NCBI RefSeq assembly: GCF_001904635.1
Contig: NZ_MRCB01000001.1
Span: 443,667 to 507,666, forward strand
Source: Hydrococcus rivularis NIES-593
Lineage (GTDB): Bacteria > Cyanobacteriota > Cyanobacteriia > Cyanobacteriales > Microcystaceae
Reading direction: 5' to 3'
DNA length: 64,000 nucleotides
In this document: positions 18,298 through 27,944 of the stretch, piece after piece
Layout: the number at the start of each line of letters is the position of its first letter
How positions within the stretch are numbered: position 1 is the stretch's first letter
Made by a program: the position numbers and the translations under genes
The notes under the pieces: generated by a model
Told to the model about the DNA's origin: nothing
Databases searched by the model: none
What the model saw: the letters and a program-made list of their open reading frames with translations, nothing else

Positions 18298-19065
18298 TTA
18301 TTGGATCTCTGTAATGCTGACAATCGTTCCGCCAGCTCGATGAATTCGCTGAATTTGCGGGGTCATCTTAGCGCCTGAAACAACATACTCAGTATTGCTG
18401 CTGCGACGAGGACTATCAAATTTAGACCCCTTCACCACGATCTTAAACATCTTTTCAGTTGCATCCTTATAGGCACCGCGACGGCCGCCAGTACTCGGTA
18501 AAGTAATCTTATTGCCGCTATTGGTAGCGATAGCTTCGACCAAGCGAGAATCTTTAAAAGCGCTATCCACGCCTGCATAACCCTGATATAGAGAAAGCGT
18601 GCGGTTATAGCCGACTTGCTTTTGTCCTACTTGACTTTTTGCGCCTTGATAGTAAGGAACGGTATTATCGCCGAATTTCTCCTGATACTCTTGGCTGTCG
18701 ATATAGGAGTCGATTTCTGCATCATAGCCTGCTTCGATACAGATGCGAATATGCTCCGAAATCTCGCTGCGATCTAAGGGAGCGCGACCGAGTAAATGTT
18801 TGAAATTTAGCTCTACAAAGCGATAGGGGGAGCAGGATTCAAAATAGCGATCGCGATATAAGTCGGATTTGGCAACGGCGCGGACAAAATCGCGCACCGT
18901 TATACTACCATTTTTCAACTGCGATTCTGCCGTTACTAGGCGCTCGTTTTCCATAATGTGGGGATTGCCTAGCACTTGCTTGTACACTGCCCGAATCGCA
19001 ATGTCTATATCGTCAAGGCTGCTATTGGGACGCAGTTCTATTGGAGTATCTAAAACTACAGACAT
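18298..19065 (-). CDS. cpeD: Phycoerythrin-associated rod linker polypeptide CpeD
   Basis: A 255-residue phycobilisome rod linker. Residues about 18-150 form the Pfam00427 linker domain (AIRAVYKQVLGN, TVRDFVRAVAKSDLYRDRYFE, ELNFKHLLGRAP, YIDSQEYQEKFG, VPYYQG) and residues about 203-255 a CpcD domain (FKIVVKG, SNTEYVVS, IQRIHRAGGTIVSITEI). Linkers of this build sit in the hexamer cavity and join phycoerythrin hexamers along the rod. Its place directly after cpeC gives the name; CpeD and CpeE are hard to tell apart by sequence alone. Confidence 0.9.
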   Translation of the reverse strand: MSVVLDTPIELRPNSSLDDIDIAIRAVYKQVLGNPHIMENERLVTAESQLKNGSITVRDFVRAVAKSDLYRDRYFESCSPYRFVELNFKHLLGRAPLDRSEISEHIRICIEAGYDAEIDSYIDSQEYQEKFGDNTVPYYQGAKSQVGQKQVGYNRTLSLYQGYAGVDSAFKDSRLVEAIATNSGNKITLPSTGGRRGAYKDATEKMFKIVVKGSKFDSPRRSSNTEYVVSGAKMTPQIQRIHRAGGTIVSITEIQ

Positions 19066-19113
19066 TACAGTTCTCCTATTTTCAAATTTTCAATGCTTTT
19101 TGAATCAGTTATC

Positions 19114-19141
19114 GTAGGGGCAAAGCATGCTCTGCCCCTAC
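19114..19141 (-). other. Intercistronic hairpin between cpeC and cpeD
   Basis: GTAGGGGCA and TGCCCCTAC pair perfectly (9 bp, GC-rich, 10-base loop that itself contains GCATGC) in the 93-base gap between cpeC and cpeD. No T tract follows on the minus strand, so it is more likely an mRNA-stability or partial-attenuation element than a full terminator. The word GTAGGGGC...GCCCCTAC also resembles a repeat common in cyanobacterial genomes. Confidence 0.75.
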
Positions 19142-19158
19142 AGTTTTTAGTAACTGAA

Positions 19159-20037
19159 TTAGCCAACGGGCGTAATGCTAGCAATTACGCCGCCTTGTTG
19201 GTGGATGCGCTGATACTCTTGGGAGAGTTGATTGTAAGGGACAAAATAGACTTTGTTGCTTCGACGGAATTTAGAGACTTTGTTAACCCGACCGGGGGAA
19301 CTGTAACCCGTTACTTCAACGCGGTAAACCTTGCCGTCTTCGCCAGCACCCGCACCCAGACGAGTACGGGAAGCCAAGGGACTTTCTTGGAACGACCAAC
19401 CATTGCCCGTAGAACCACCAGAAGGCGGAATGACGGGAAGGGGCGTTTCCTGAATGACGTATTTATTCAATACGGGAGTTTTTCCAGCAATACTTCCTTT
19501 TAGGTCACTGCTAGAGGCTCCCCGCAAAAGCGCAAACATATGAGTAAACCCAACCATATTTTGTCCTGGCTGGGTTTTGTAGCCTCGGTAGTAGGGAACG
19601 ATATTTTCTCCGTAGGCGTTTTGATACTCATCGCTATCGATGTAAGAATCTATGTCGGCTTCAAATCCCTCGTTATCCAAGATGGTGCTGTGCGCTCTCA
19701 TCTCTTCTAACCCGTCGGGAGCGCGACCGAGAAAATGTTTGAAATTTAACTCGGTATAGCGATAACGAGGGCAGGTCTCGAAGAAGCGAGAGCGGTAAAG
19801 CTCGGATTTGGCAACCGCCCGGACAAACTCGCGCACGCTTAGTTCGCCTCGCTTGAATTTCGATTCGGGCACGAGCGCACGCTCGCTTTCCATCACATAG
19901 GCATTGCCTAAAATTTGCCGATAAACGGCTCGGATGACAGCTTCTGCTTCTTCTTCCGAGCAACCCGGTACCATTTCTACCGGAGGCGTGTCTTCAAATA
20001 AAGCAACACCTAATTGAGATGCGGGTCCAAAAGCCAT
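19159..20037 (-). CDS. cpeC: Phycoerythrin-associated rod linker polypeptide CpeC
   Basis: A 292-residue rod linker that begins MAFGPASQLGVALFEDTPPV, very close to the known CpeC N-terminus. The Pfam00427 domain covers about 25-165 (VIRAVYRQILGNAYVMESER, LSVREFVRAVAKSELYRSRF, FKHFLGRAPD, SYIDSDEYQ, IVPYYRGY). A Gly/Ser/Pro linker leads to the CpcD domain (about 238-292: YRVEVTGYSSPG, YFVPYNQLSQEYQRIHQQGG). CpeC attaches the first phycoerythrin hexamer to the phycocyanin part of the rod. It is the first gene of the operon, so the promoter should lie between 20038 and about 20360. Confidence 0.95.
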   Translation of the reverse strand: MAFGPASQLGVALFEDTPPVEMVPGCSEEEAEAVIRAVYRQILGNAYVMESERALVPESKFKRGELSVREFVRAVAKSELYRSRFFETCPRYRYTELNFKHFLGRAPDGLEEMRAHSTILDNEGFEADIDSYIDSDEYQNAYGENIVPYYRGYKTQPGQNMVGFTHMFALLRGASSSDLKGSIAGKTPVLNKYVIQETPLPVIPPSGGSTGNGWSFQESPLASRTRLGAGAGEDGKVYRVEVTGYSSPGRVNKVSKFRRSNKVYFVPYNQLSQEYQRIHQQGGVIASITPVG

Positions 20038-20325
20038 TCAGAAATCTCCTTAATGAGAACAAAGGTTTTGGGAATCAGTTTCTTATTTTTGTTACAAAAC
20101 TTAACAAGCTCGATCGAAAGAGATATTCATCGGAAGAATTCCTCAAAACGCACAGCTTGTTGTTTTAAAGTCTATTTGCTGAGAGCGACAGTCATCAAGT
20201 CTGCCAAATTACCCAAAACGCGGGAAATCTAAGCATCTTTTAGAAGATTTTAGCTTTCTACGTTTTGTACGATCTGACAGCCAGACTGTGACCTGAGCGA
20301 GCGTTAATACACTCTAACAAGTCTA

Positions 20326-20358
20326 TTTATACAATGCTCCCTTAACCATTATTGTCAA
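20326..20358 (-). promoter_or_regulatory. Candidate promoter of the cpe operon
   Basis: On the minus strand TTGACA (20353-20358) and TATAAA (20326-20331) lie 21 bases apart, longer than the ideal 17; TTGTAT at 18 bases spacing is an alternative -10. This would give a leader of about 280 bases before cpeC. The RcaC L-box seen in Fremyella (TTGCACA direct repeat) was looked for and not found. Confidence 0.35.
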
Positions 20359-20377
20359 AAATTGTAAAGATAGACAA

Positions 20378-20595
20378 ATGATTGTTGTTAGTCGCGAAAT
20401 TCCTAATCATATCGCTGCAATTCGCTCTGTTCTAGAGACAGCGTTCGATCGCTCGCTAAGCCGAAGCTAAGTTGGTTGATGCACTTCGCAGTCGAGGTGT
20501 CCTGACGCTGTCCTTAGTAGCTAGCGAGAATGCAAGGAACATTAACCGATCGCGCGGGAGTAGTGCGATATCAGCCTGAGTTTGCAGAAGTATGA
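20378..20595 (+). pseudogene. Decayed GNAT N-acetyltransferase gene
   Basis: Three short pieces in three frames read as one GNAT protein. First, from ATG 20378: MIVVSREIPNHIAAIRSVLE and then TAFDRS. Second, from about 20460 in another frame: AEAKLVDALRSRGVLTLSLV followed by ASENARN. Third, about 20550-20595 in the remaining frame: AGVVRYQPEFAEV and a stop. These match the start, first third and very end of YhbS-like acetyltransferases (the end usually reads VRYHPAF). A frameshift near 20458 and a deletion of the catalytic middle, about 80-100 residues, leave it non-functional. Confidence 0.8.
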
Positions 20596-20708
20596 AACTT
20601 AAGTTTACTTATGTTAATTTGCAATTTTAAGGTTAAAACTAAATATAGCAATCTTAGATCTTAGATCGTTAAGGGTTGCTATAACTCCAATTGCAACAAT
20701 CTGTAGCT

Positions 20709-21716
20709 ATGTTATTAAAAAGTTCGTACTCTCGCACCAAAGTTGCAGTTTCTATACTCAAAGCGATCGCTTTACCTTTGGGTATGGGCATTTTACTGCT
20801 ATCGACTAACCAAAGGGTTTCAGCTCAATCTCTTTGGACAAATTCCGATACCAAGTCGCCTAACTCTGCGATTCAACTCAGTCTGGAAGAAGTCGGACGA
20901 TCGCAAGAAGAAAAGGCAGAGGAAAACGAGCGATCGCGGCGAGACATCCCAGATGTCATTATCGATGATGAAGAATCTCAACCGGATGATTCATCCTCTT
21001 CAACTTCTACTGATTCCGAAGCTGAAGATGAGTCTTCTACAACTTCCACCGATACTGAATCAGAAGACGAATCTACTCCGACTTCTAGCGATCCCGAATC
21101 CGAAGAAAAATCCTCGACCTCTGCCAGCACCGAACCTCGCTTTACTTGCCAAACGGTCAATGGCGAATACACGGTAATGTACCATCCAGAAAGCCGTCCG
21201 GGCGAAGCTTATGCCTGGGCAATTCCCCGTCAAATGGGAGGCGGTTGGTCGGCAGAACGCCGCTGTGCTGAAATCAGTCGTCGCCTAGAGTTCTATCGAC
21301 CAGACGGGCTGTTGGAGATGAGAACCGCCGTGGAAAATAATTACAATACCGTCTGCGTGACTACTCAGAAAAATTCGAGTTGCCGCATTGTTTTTACCGT
21401 ACCTGACGGTCAAGATCCGATAGTCACTCGCGATCGCGTTTTTGAAAATCTGACCGTTGCCGATAGCGGTCAACCAACTCAGGGAGTCACTACCTTGGTT
21501 GATAACGGTCGCTCTAATCCAATTCTCGGTCAACTCGGTCAAGTCTTGGGTCAAGACCTATCCAAACTAGCGATGCGTACTAAGTCCTCTGAGGCAATTA
21601 ACTTGCGTCCTTTCCTCGATCCAGCCGATGGCGGAACGGGAACGAGGTTGCAAGGCAGTCCGTTTGGTTCTCTTAACTCTCATCCTCAACGTTTACAACC
21701 TGAGAACTTTCGTTAA
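20709..21716 (+). CDS. COP23 domain protein, secreted
   Basis: A 335-residue exported protein. An N-terminal signal peptide ends VSAQS. Residues about 65-145 are a low-complexity stretch of Asp, Glu, Ser and Thr in loose repeats (DSEAEDESS, DTESEDEST, DPESEEKSS). The C-terminal part is a COP23 domain, FTCQTVNGEYTVMYHPES...RRCAEISRRLEFY...VCVTTQKNSSCRIVF, with paired Cys. COP23 is named after a circadian oscillating membrane protein of Cyanothece; its function is unknown. The ATG at 20709 is preferred to the upstream TTG at 20691 because the signal peptide begins there. Confidence 0.85.
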   Translation: MLLKSSYSRTKVAVSILKAIALPLGMGILLLSTNQRVSAQSLWTNSDTKSPNSAIQLSLEEVGRSQEEKAEENERSRRDIPDVIIDDEESQPDDSSSSTSTDSEAEDESSTTSTDTESEDESTPTSSDPESEEKSSTSASTEPRFTCQTVNGEYTVMYHPESRPGEAYAWAIPRQMGGGWSAERRCAEISRRLEFYRPDGLLEMRTAVENNYNTVCVTTQKNSSCRIVFTVPDGQDPIVTRDRVFENLTVADSGQPTQGVTTLVDNGRSNPILGQLGQVLGQDLSKLAMRTKSSEAINLRPFLDPADGGTGTRLQGSPFGSLNSHPQRLQPENFR

Positions 21717-21730
21717 CATCAACATTAAAA

Positions 21731-21753
21731 TTTGTTGCTTTGTTGGCAACAAA
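21731..21753. other. Hairpin downstream of the COP23 gene
   Basis: TTTGTTGC and GCAACAAA form an 8-bp stem with a 7-base loop, 15 bases after the stop codon. It is not followed by a T tract. It shares the word TTGTTGC/GCAACAA with the palindrome at 13267-13291. Confidence 0.5.
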
Positions 21754-21804
21754 TGAGACGGCGCTCGTTGGCTTCCTCTATTCTCGGAGGAAGCTTTAAT
21801 ATAC

Positions 21805-22551
21805 GTGCTATCGTCTATGTTTGAGCCGTTTCGCGAATATTTAGAAAAGCAGCTTTTTAGTCGCTTTGATTTACGCAGTCGCTCTATTCCACCAGGATTG
21901 GATTACCAGGTTAGCGATCGCGGCAAGAACCCAGCCACTATTCAAAGTTGGTGCTATCAATGTCCCGAACTGCGCAAAATTCGCTATACCTACATCGAGG
22001 CGGGAGAAACGGCGCAAGTTTTTAATAGCGTTATTTATCCCAGCCATTGTTACGACCTACCGTTATTAGGAATCGATTTTTTATCGTTTGGTCAGAAAAA
22101 AATTTTAGTCGTTTTGGATTTTCAACCCCTGTTTCGCGATCGCAAATATCTAGAAAAATACATCGAACCAATGCGATCGATTCGGGATAAATATAACGAT
22201 TTGGCACAAAACTTGGAAATGAAATTTTATGATGCAAACCAGTATTTTTCTAAATACTTATTGTTTGCTAAAACTGATAGTCAAACCGTAGTAAATCGAT
22301 TATTTCCAGCCTACCGAGAATATGTCGAGCTATATTGGCAATTGCTAGAGCGAGCAACGCCTTTAACCGATCCAGAAGATATCCAGCGTATTGTTAAGGC
22401 TCAAAAAGATTACGACCAATACAGTGCCGATCGCGATCCTGCCTCTGGTTTATTTAGTAGTTATTTCGGGCACGAATGGGCAGAGCGATTCCTCTATGAA
22501 TTTTTGTTTGAAGATGCCGTCCCTTTAGCTGTCACCTCAACCAAAAGATAG
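21805..22551 (+). CDS. pebA: 15,16-dihydrobiliverdin:ferredoxin oxidoreductase
   Basis: PebA reduces biliverdin IXalpha to 15,16-dihydrobiliverdin with ferredoxin electrons, the first step to phycoerythrobilin. The 248-residue protein belongs to the HY2 bilin reductase family: YIEAGETAQVFNSVIYP, YDLPLLGIDFLSFG, VVLDFQPLF, the central catalytic-region Asp, and the C-terminal YDQYSADRDPASGLFSSYFG. Start: GTG at 21805 has GGAGGAAG about 11 bases upstream; an ATG at 21817 is possible. pebB follows after 24 bases. The substrate DHBV is handed to PebB, and cotranscription fits this coupling. Confidence 0.93.
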   Translation: MLSSMFEPFREYLEKQLFSRFDLRSRSIPPGLDYQVSDRGKNPATIQSWCYQCPELRKIRYTYIEAGETAQVFNSVIYPSHCYDLPLLGIDFLSFGQKKILVVLDFQPLFRDRKYLEKYIEPMRSIRDKYNDLAQNLEMKFYDANQYFSKYLLFAKTDSQTVVNRLFPAYREYVELYWQLLERATPLTDPEDIQRIVKAQKDYDQYSADRDPASGLFSSYFGHEWAERFLYEFLFEDAVPLAVTSTKR

Positions 22552-22575
22552 CCGAATAGTTTGCTAAATTTAGAG

Positions 22576-23358
22576 ATGGGAACAAGCCAAAATCCCCAAT
22601 CCAAATCCTTTCATCCCATGACTCTATATCAGCCTTTTTTAGATTACGCGATCGCTCTACTAAAAGAACGGCTAGATTTATCCCCCTATCCCATTCCAGA
22701 GGGGTTTGAGTACAAAGAAGGCACGATGGGCAAAGGGAAAAAACAAGAAGCAGTCATCACGACTAGCTATGCCTTTAAATCTCCCAAACTTCGGCAAATT
22801 CGAGCCGCTCACGTTCGAGGAGGCGCTTCTCTACAAGTCCTTAATTTCGTTATTTTTCCCCATCCAGCCTACGATTTACCGTTTTTTGGCGCAGACTTAG
22901 TCACTCTACCAGGAGGGCACTTAATTGCTTTGGACATGCAGCCTCTCTTTCACGATGCTGCTTATCAGCAGAAATACAGCGAACCCATCTTGCCCATCTT
23001 TAAAGCCTATCAACAACACTTACCCTGGGGAGGAGATTTTCCAGAAGAGGCAAAACCCTTCTTTTCTCCTGCATTCTTGTGGACTCGTCCTCAAGAGATG
23101 GAAGTCGTTCAAACGCGAGTATTGGAAGCTTTTAAAGATTATCTGCAAGCCTATCTAGATTTTGTCGAAAAAGCGGAACCCGTGACAGACAGCCAGCAAC
23201 GAGAAGAGATTTTAGAGGCTCAACGGCGCTATATTGCCTATCGCGCCGCAAAAGATCCGGCACGGGGAATGTTTACGCGCTTGTATGGAAGCGAGTGGAC
23301 GGAGGAATATATTCATGGTTTTCTCTTTTTGCCCGATCCTCTCGCAAATGCTAATTAA
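22576..23358 (+). CDS. pebB: Phycoerythrobilin:ferredoxin oxidoreductase
   Basis: PebB converts 15,16-dihydrobiliverdin to phycoerythrobilin, the chromophore carried by phycoerythrin. It is an HY2-family protein of about 260 residues with [51 protein letters not shown] and [17 protein letters not shown]. The frame is open from a TTG at 22561; ATG 22576 and ATG 22618 (MTLYQPF) are likelier starts. Placement directly after pebA and near the cpe linker operon makes this a phycoerythrin-assembly island. Ends 13 bases before the convergent SpoIID-like gene. Confidence 0.94.
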   Translation: MGTSQNPQSKSFHPMTLYQPFLDYAIALLKERLDLSPYPIPEGFEYKEGTMGKGKKQEAVITTSYAFKSPKLRQIRAAHVRGGASLQVLNFVIFPHPAYDLPFFGADLVTLPGGHLIALDMQPLFHDAAYQQKYSEPILPIFKAYQQHLPWGGDFPEEAKPFFSPAFLWTRPQEMEVVQTRVLEAFKDYLQAYLDFVEKAEPVTDSQQREEILEAQRRYIAYRAAKDPARGMFTRLYGSEWTEEYIHGFLFLPDPLANAN

Positions 23359-23371
23359 GAAAATCACCAAT

Positions 23372-25018
23372 CTAAAATTGGTTGGCTTGAGCTTGTACGT
23401 TATCTAAAGTGCGATCGCGCCAAAAAACAATCGAATCATCAAGCGGTTGCAGCTTGGTTCCCGGATAATAAAATGCCAAAATCTGCTCGGCAGACCAACC
23501 TATATTGGCTAAATTATAGGAGCCAAATTGACTTAACCCTACTCCATGTCCGAAGCCACCGCCAATAAAGGTATAGCCTTTTAATTGATTCTTTTCGTCG
23601 TACATGGGTTCGAGATAAAATAGAGTGCTGCGAGGAGTCCCAAAGCAACTGCGAATCTCATTTTTATGCAGTTCGAGTATACCTTTATCGGTTTGGATCG
23701 CCATGGTGAGGATGCGTCCCGAAGGCGATCGCTTGGTAATTTCCATCCGCTGAATTGTCTGAAAATCTGCAAGGGGATGTCTGCGTTTTTCGAGATATTC
23801 TTTTAAATCTTCATTGAGTTCTTGAAGAGTTCCTTTTCGATTCCAGCGAAATACTTTTTGTCCCGTTTCATTAAAACCCTCTTTCATGCCGATAAAACGG
23901 CGAAATGCTGCTTCATCAGCCAAAGATTGTTGGGACAAATTCCAAACTTGTCTGGGTGAATCGATAACGGGTTTTAGGTAAGGACGTTCTTCTCCATTCC
24001 AGACATCGCTAAATCTTGCCGTTATCCCACCCGTCGTTGAGGAATAGAGCGCATCGACCAATTCATTTTGGTAAGTTAAAACTAATCCTTGGGTTTCGGC
24101 GATCGCGCGATCGGCTCGCGGATTGGTATCCGACAATCCGTAGTACACTTGACAGTGTACGTCTGCACAGAGTTGATAATTATCTACCTGAAATCGTCGT
24201 AGATTTCGCAAAGCGTAGGTTCTAGCGATAATTGTCTGAGCTTTAATGGCATTGTCGGGGGCTTGATGTCCGATTTCGTGGGGAACGACTCCTCGCAAAT
24301 AGGTTTCGAGCGGGACTTGATTGACTAGGGTAAAAGTTCCATAGGCATTCGGTTGCAGCCTCAACCTTCCGCCATAGATGCGGTCGTTATTTTTGAGAGC
24401 AGTTACTTGGATGAGGTCATTGCCAGCGCTAATCTCTAAATAATTTGGCTCGTAGCGCTTTCCGTTGACAGTAAAAATCGGTTGGAATTTTTCGGAGAGA
24501 ATTTCCGTTTCTAGATAGGATTGGTTGAATCCCCGCGCTCTGAGACTCTGCAATAGCAGGCGACGCAGTAGAGGATTTTTATAAATCTCTCGTTTTGCCC
24601 AAACCTCCCAGCGATCTGGTTGAGCGATTTCGACTTTAATTCCTTTAGCTCGCCATTCTTTAGCACTATTTTCAGCCGTCTCGAAGGTAGAATAATTGCC
24701 AAGCACTACTCGTTCTGAGAACGTGGGAGCTTGCAAAGGTTGTTTTACAACTTGCAGTTTTACTTGGTTTGTTTGTAGGGTTTGGGTTTGTCCGCTGCGA
24801 TCGGTAAAACTGAGCGTTAGGATATCTCCCTTTGTACTCGAAAGGGCGATCTCAGTATTATTTTCTTCGCCGAGTCGCTGGATGATGCCAACTTGCAGCT
24901 CAACATCTTTTGCTTTGACGCTTGGTGCCCATACTAAACCGAGCAATACGGGCAAGGTAAACGCGGTTAGAATCAATCGTTTGCCTGGTATCCGAGTCTG
25001 TTGTTGAGTGGTTGGCAT
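23372..25018 (-). CDS. SpoIID/LytB-domain exported protein
   Basis: A 548-residue exported protein. A signal peptide (LTAFTLPVLLGLVWAPSVKA) is followed by a SPOR-like stretch (NYSTFETAENSAKEWRAKGIKVEI) and the SpoIID domain at about 240-500: VPLETYLRGVVPHEIG, NAIKAQTIIARTYAL, LYSSTTGGITARFSDVW, GGGFGHGVGLSQFGSYNLA. SpoIID enzymes are lytic transglycosylases that trim peptidoglycan; in cyanobacteria the physiological role is not settled but is surely in the envelope. The catalytic-type Glu in VPHEIG is present. ATG at 25018 is preferred to the upstream TTG at 25030. Confidence 0.9.
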   Translation of the reverse strand: MPTTQQQTRIPGKRLILTAFTLPVLLGLVWAPSVKAKDVELQVGIIQRLGEENNTEIALSSTKGDILTLSFTDRSGQTQTLQTNQVKLQVVKQPLQAPTFSERVVLGNYSTFETAENSAKEWRAKGIKVEIAQPDRWEVWAKREIYKNPLLRRLLLQSLRARGFNQSYLETEILSEKFQPIFTVNGKRYEPNYLEISAGNDLIQVTALKNNDRIYGGRLRLQPNAYGTFTLVNQVPLETYLRGVVPHEIGHQAPDNAIKAQTIIARTYALRNLRRFQVDNYQLCADVHCQVYYGLSDTNPRADRAIAETQGLVLTYQNELVDALYSSTTGGITARFSDVWNGEERPYLKPVIDSPRQVWNLSQQSLADEAAFRRFIGMKEGFNETGQKVFRWNRKGTLQELNEDLKEYLEKRRHPLADFQTIQRMEITKRSPSGRILTMAIQTDKGILELHKNEIRSCFGTPRSTLFYLEPMYDEKNQLKGYTFIGGGFGHGVGLSQFGSYNLANIGWSAEQILAFYYPGTKLQPLDDSIVFWRDRTLDNVQAQANQF

Positions 25019-25198
25019 ATTGAAGCTCAATCGAACGGTTTATCCTAGCTTTTCATGATAGCCAACGACAAGCTCGTTTAGCTACTAAAAATTAGCTACT
25101 AAAAATGAAACGCGATCGCCAATTACGGCACTTGGCGACCTAGAAATTCATTTCTGGGCGTATTGCTTTAGTAGCTTTACTGCCAATTGATAACTGAT

Positions 25199-27196
25199 TT
25201 AATGACCCAGTAACTTATCTCGCAGATGCTTAATTCTATCGCGATATTTGGCAGCTTCTTCAAACTCTAAATTCTTGGCTGCCTCTTTCATCTTCTCTTC
25301 AAGCTGTTGAATTAACTCAGGAATTTTTTCTAAAGGTAACTCATCTGACTGTTCCCAGACTTCTTCTAACTGTTGTGAATTCAACCTGCGAGAAATCTCT
25401 AAGAAGTCCAGGATAGAATTATGCGATCGCGTTTTAATTGGCTGAGGAGTAATGCCGTGCATCCGATTATATGCCATCTGAATCTTTCGCCGTCTTTCTG
25501 TCTCTTCGATCGCTTTGAGCATGCTATCTGTTAAATTATCGGCATACAAAATCGCTTGTCCTCGCACGTGACGCGCTGCCCTACCAATAGTTTGAATTAA
25601 AGAGCGCTCCGCTCGCAAAAATCCTTCTTTATCTGCATCTAAAATCGCTACTAAAGAAACTTCTGGTAAATCCAATCCTTCTCGCAATAAATTAACGCCG
25701 ATTAAGACATCAAATTTTCCCTCGCGTAAGGATTGTAAAATTTCTATGCGCTCGATCGATTGAATTTCTGAGTGTAGATATTGAACCTGAATTCCTCTTT
25801 CTTGAAGAAATTCCGTTAAATCCTCTGCCATCCGTTTAGTTAGAGTAGTAATCAATACCCTTTCTCTGCGCTTGACTCTTTCTTTAATCTCGCCTAATAA
25901 ATCGTCAACCTGACCTTCAGTTGGACGGACAAAAATTTCCGGATCGAGAACTCCTGTCGGACGGATAATTTGTTCGATGACTCGTCCATTTGACTGTTCG
26001 ATCTCCCAATCTCCCGGCGTAGCAGAAACAAAAATACATTGACGAACTTTTCTCCAAAATTCTTCTGCTTTTAAAGGACGATTATCTGCTGCACTGGGAA
26101 GGCGAAATCCGTGTTCGATTAAGACTTTTTTTCGAGATTGGTCGCCATTATACATCCCTCGTAATTGAGGAACGGTAACGTGAGACTCATCTATGACTAA
26201 TAGCCAATCTTTTGGAAAATAATCGACTAAACATTCTGGTGGTTCCCCAGGATTTCTTCCGGCTAAATGGCGGGAATAGTTTTCAACGCCATTGCAATAA
26301 CCCACCTCTCGCAACATTTCTAGATCGTAGCGAGTTCGTTGTTCGAGGCGTTGTGCTTCTAATAGTTTCCCAGCTTTTTCTAATTCTTCTAATCGTTCTT
26401 TTAATTCTTGTTCGATGTTTTGACAAGCTTCTTCTAATTGTTCTTCAGGAGTAACGAAGTGACGCGCCGGATAGATATTCACTTTATCCATACTCTGAAG
26501 GATTTCCCCCGTAACGGGATCGAGATAGCGAATCGCATCGATTTCATCGCCAAAGAATTCGACTCGGATGACTCTATCTTCGTAGGCGGGAACAATTTCT
26601 AAAACATCTCCTTTTAGTCGAAAGCGTCCCCGTACAAGTTCGAGATCGTTGCGAGAATATTGAACGGAAACTAAATCTCGCAATAATTGACGCTGATCGA
26701 TTTCTTTGCCAACTTCTATAGGAATAGCGGCTTTAAGATATTCAGATGGCATCCCCAAGCCATAGATGCAGCTAATTGATGCAACAACAATTACGTCTTT
26801 TCTCTCAAATAAAGAACGGGTTGCGGAGTGTCGCAACATATCGATTTCATCGTTAATCGAAGCGCTTTTTTCAATGTAAGTATCGGTTACGGGAATGTAG
26901 GCTTCGGGTTGATAGTAATCGTAATAACTGATAAAATATTCGACAGCATTATTAGGGAAAAATTGCCTCAGTTCGTTACAAAGTTGGGCAGCAAGCGTTT
27001 TATTGTGGGCTAACACGAGGGTAGGCTTGCCAATCTTTTCAATAACCGAGGCGATTGAAAACGTTTTTCCAGTCCCCGTAGCACCTAAAAGTGTTTGAAA
27101 GCGGTTTTCTTGTTGAAGAGATTCTACCAGTTGGGCGATCGCTTGGGGTTGATCGCCAGTCGGTTTAAAGGGAGCTTGCAGAAAAAATTGTTCCAT
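25199..27196 (-). CDS. uvrB: Excinuclease ABC subunit UvrB
   Basis: UvrB is the damage-verifying helicase of nucleotide excision repair, working with UvrA, UvrC and UvrD. The 665-residue protein is full length: Walker A GATGTGKT (about 39-46), the beta-hairpin [71 protein letters not shown], and the C-terminal UVR motif [20 protein letters not shown] that binds UvrC. Nothing unusual is seen. Confidence 0.98.
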   Translation of the reverse strand: MEQFFLQAPFKPTGDQPQAIAQLVESLQQENRFQTLLGATGTGKTFSIASVIEKIGKPTLVLAHNKTLAAQLCNELRQFFPNNAVEYFISYYDYYQPEAYIPVTDTYIEKSASINDEIDMLRHSATRSLFERKDVIVVASISCIYGLGMPSEYLKAAIPIEVGKEIDQRQLLRDLVSVQYSRNDLELVRGRFRLKGDVLEIVPAYEDRVIRVEFFGDEIDAIRYLDPVTGEILQSMDKVNIYPARHFVTPEEQLEEACQNIEQELKERLEELEKAGKLLEAQRLEQRTRYDLEMLREVGYCNGVENYSRHLAGRNPGEPPECLVDYFPKDWLLVIDESHVTVPQLRGMYNGDQSRKKVLIEHGFRLPSAADNRPLKAEEFWRKVRQCIFVSATPGDWEIEQSNGRVIEQIIRPTGVLDPEIFVRPTEGQVDDLLGEIKERVKRRERVLITTLTKRMAEDLTEFLQERGIQVQYLHSEIQSIERIEILQSLREGKFDVLIGVNLLREGLDLPEVSLVAILDADKEGFLRAERSLIQTIGRAARHVRGQAILYADNLTDSMLKAIEETERRRKIQMAYNRMHGITPQPIKTRSHNSILDFLEISRRLNSQQLEEVWEQSDELPLEKIPELIQQLEEKMKEAAKNLEFEEAAKYRDRIKHLRDKLLGH

Positions 27197-27346
27197 CGAA
27201 AATACGACGCAGGACTTTTCCCCGTTTGGTAAAAATACAACGTTATCTCAATACTAGCGCTCACACCAAGCTTCTCGACCGCGCCAGCAAGAAACTCGCG
27301 CTAGGTTATATTTGTAAGTAATAACAATGCGATCTCGAACCAATGC

Positions 27347-27550
27347 TCAATTGTCTATGGATCGATCGTCTGGCTCTGGAAAATTGAGTATCGGCAAGCG
27401 ATCGCCACGAAAGACTTCTTCGCTAGCTTGACCTAATTCAATTAAGCTTTGGGTTAGGGAACGAAAGGCTAACATACCGAGTACAAAGGGAGTAGTAGCC
27501 AAACTGAGCCAAAGGGAAACGGGAAGAGAAGACTGACGAGAAATTTTCAA
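27347..27550 (-). CDS. Small hypothetical protein with one membrane helix
   Basis: A 67-residue frame 27 bases downstream of minE on the same strand. It begins with TTG and encodes a basic N-terminus, one hydrophobic segment (LWLSLATTPFVLGMLAF), a short helix (LTQSLIELGQASEEVFRGD) and a Pro/Asp-rich end. The layout suggests a small membrane protein translated with the min genes. I do not recognise it, and the TTG start lacks a strong ribosome-binding site. Confidence 0.5.
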   Translation of the reverse strand: MKISRQSSLPVSLWLSLATTPFVLGMLAFRSLTQSLIELGQASEEVFRGDRLPILNFPEPDDRSIDN

Positions 27551-27577
27551 GGCACTCTGTTGTCAATTAACTGACCG

Positions 27578-27895
27578 TTAAACCGGATTCTCTTCAATCG
27601 TACTAGAATTTTTTTCTATTGACGATCGCAGGGGTCTATTTTTCACTCGTCGGATCGGCAGGTTGGCAATTAAAGCCGTAATTCTTTGATCGCTTTCTAA
27701 GACAAATTCCATTTCATCGGAATCGATTTCTACATAGCGACCGACCACTTCTAAAATTTCTTGGCGCATGCATTCTAGCGCCTCTTGGCTCAATCCAGAG
27801 CGATCGTGAGCGAGGACGAGCTGAAGGCGGCGTTTGGCTTGTTCGCCGCTTTTGACTTGTCGCCGAAACAGTTTTTCCAGCAGTTCGAGAATCAT
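27578..27895 (-). CDS. minE: Cell division topological specificity factor MinE
   Basis: MinE stimulates the MinD ATPase and drives Min oscillation so that the Z ring forms at midcell. The 105-residue protein has the N-terminal MinD-interacting segment ([28 protein letters not shown]) and the topological specificity domain with [19 protein letters not shown]. Size is normal for cyanobacteria, with a slightly extended polar tail. It follows minD by 49 bases on the same strand. Confidence 0.96.
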   Translation of the reverse strand: MILELLEKLFRRQVKSGEQAKRRLQLVLAHDRSGLSQEALECMRQEILEVVGRYVEIDSDEMEFVLESDQRITALIANLPIRRVKNRPLRSSIEKNSSTIEENPV

Positions 27896-27944
27896 ACGAG
27901 CTATTAAAAATCCTTAATCTTAAAATAGTCTTCCGCGTCGATCC

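Noticed and set aside
20014-20232. 72-residue plus-strand frame in the cpeC leader
   Set aside because: It is antisense to the cpeC start region, and the sequence is low in information; no family resemblance.
20038-20377. RcaC L-box or other known chromatic-acclimation operator
   Set aside because: No TTGCACA direct repeat was found on either strand upstream of cpeC, so green-light control cannot be argued from sequence.
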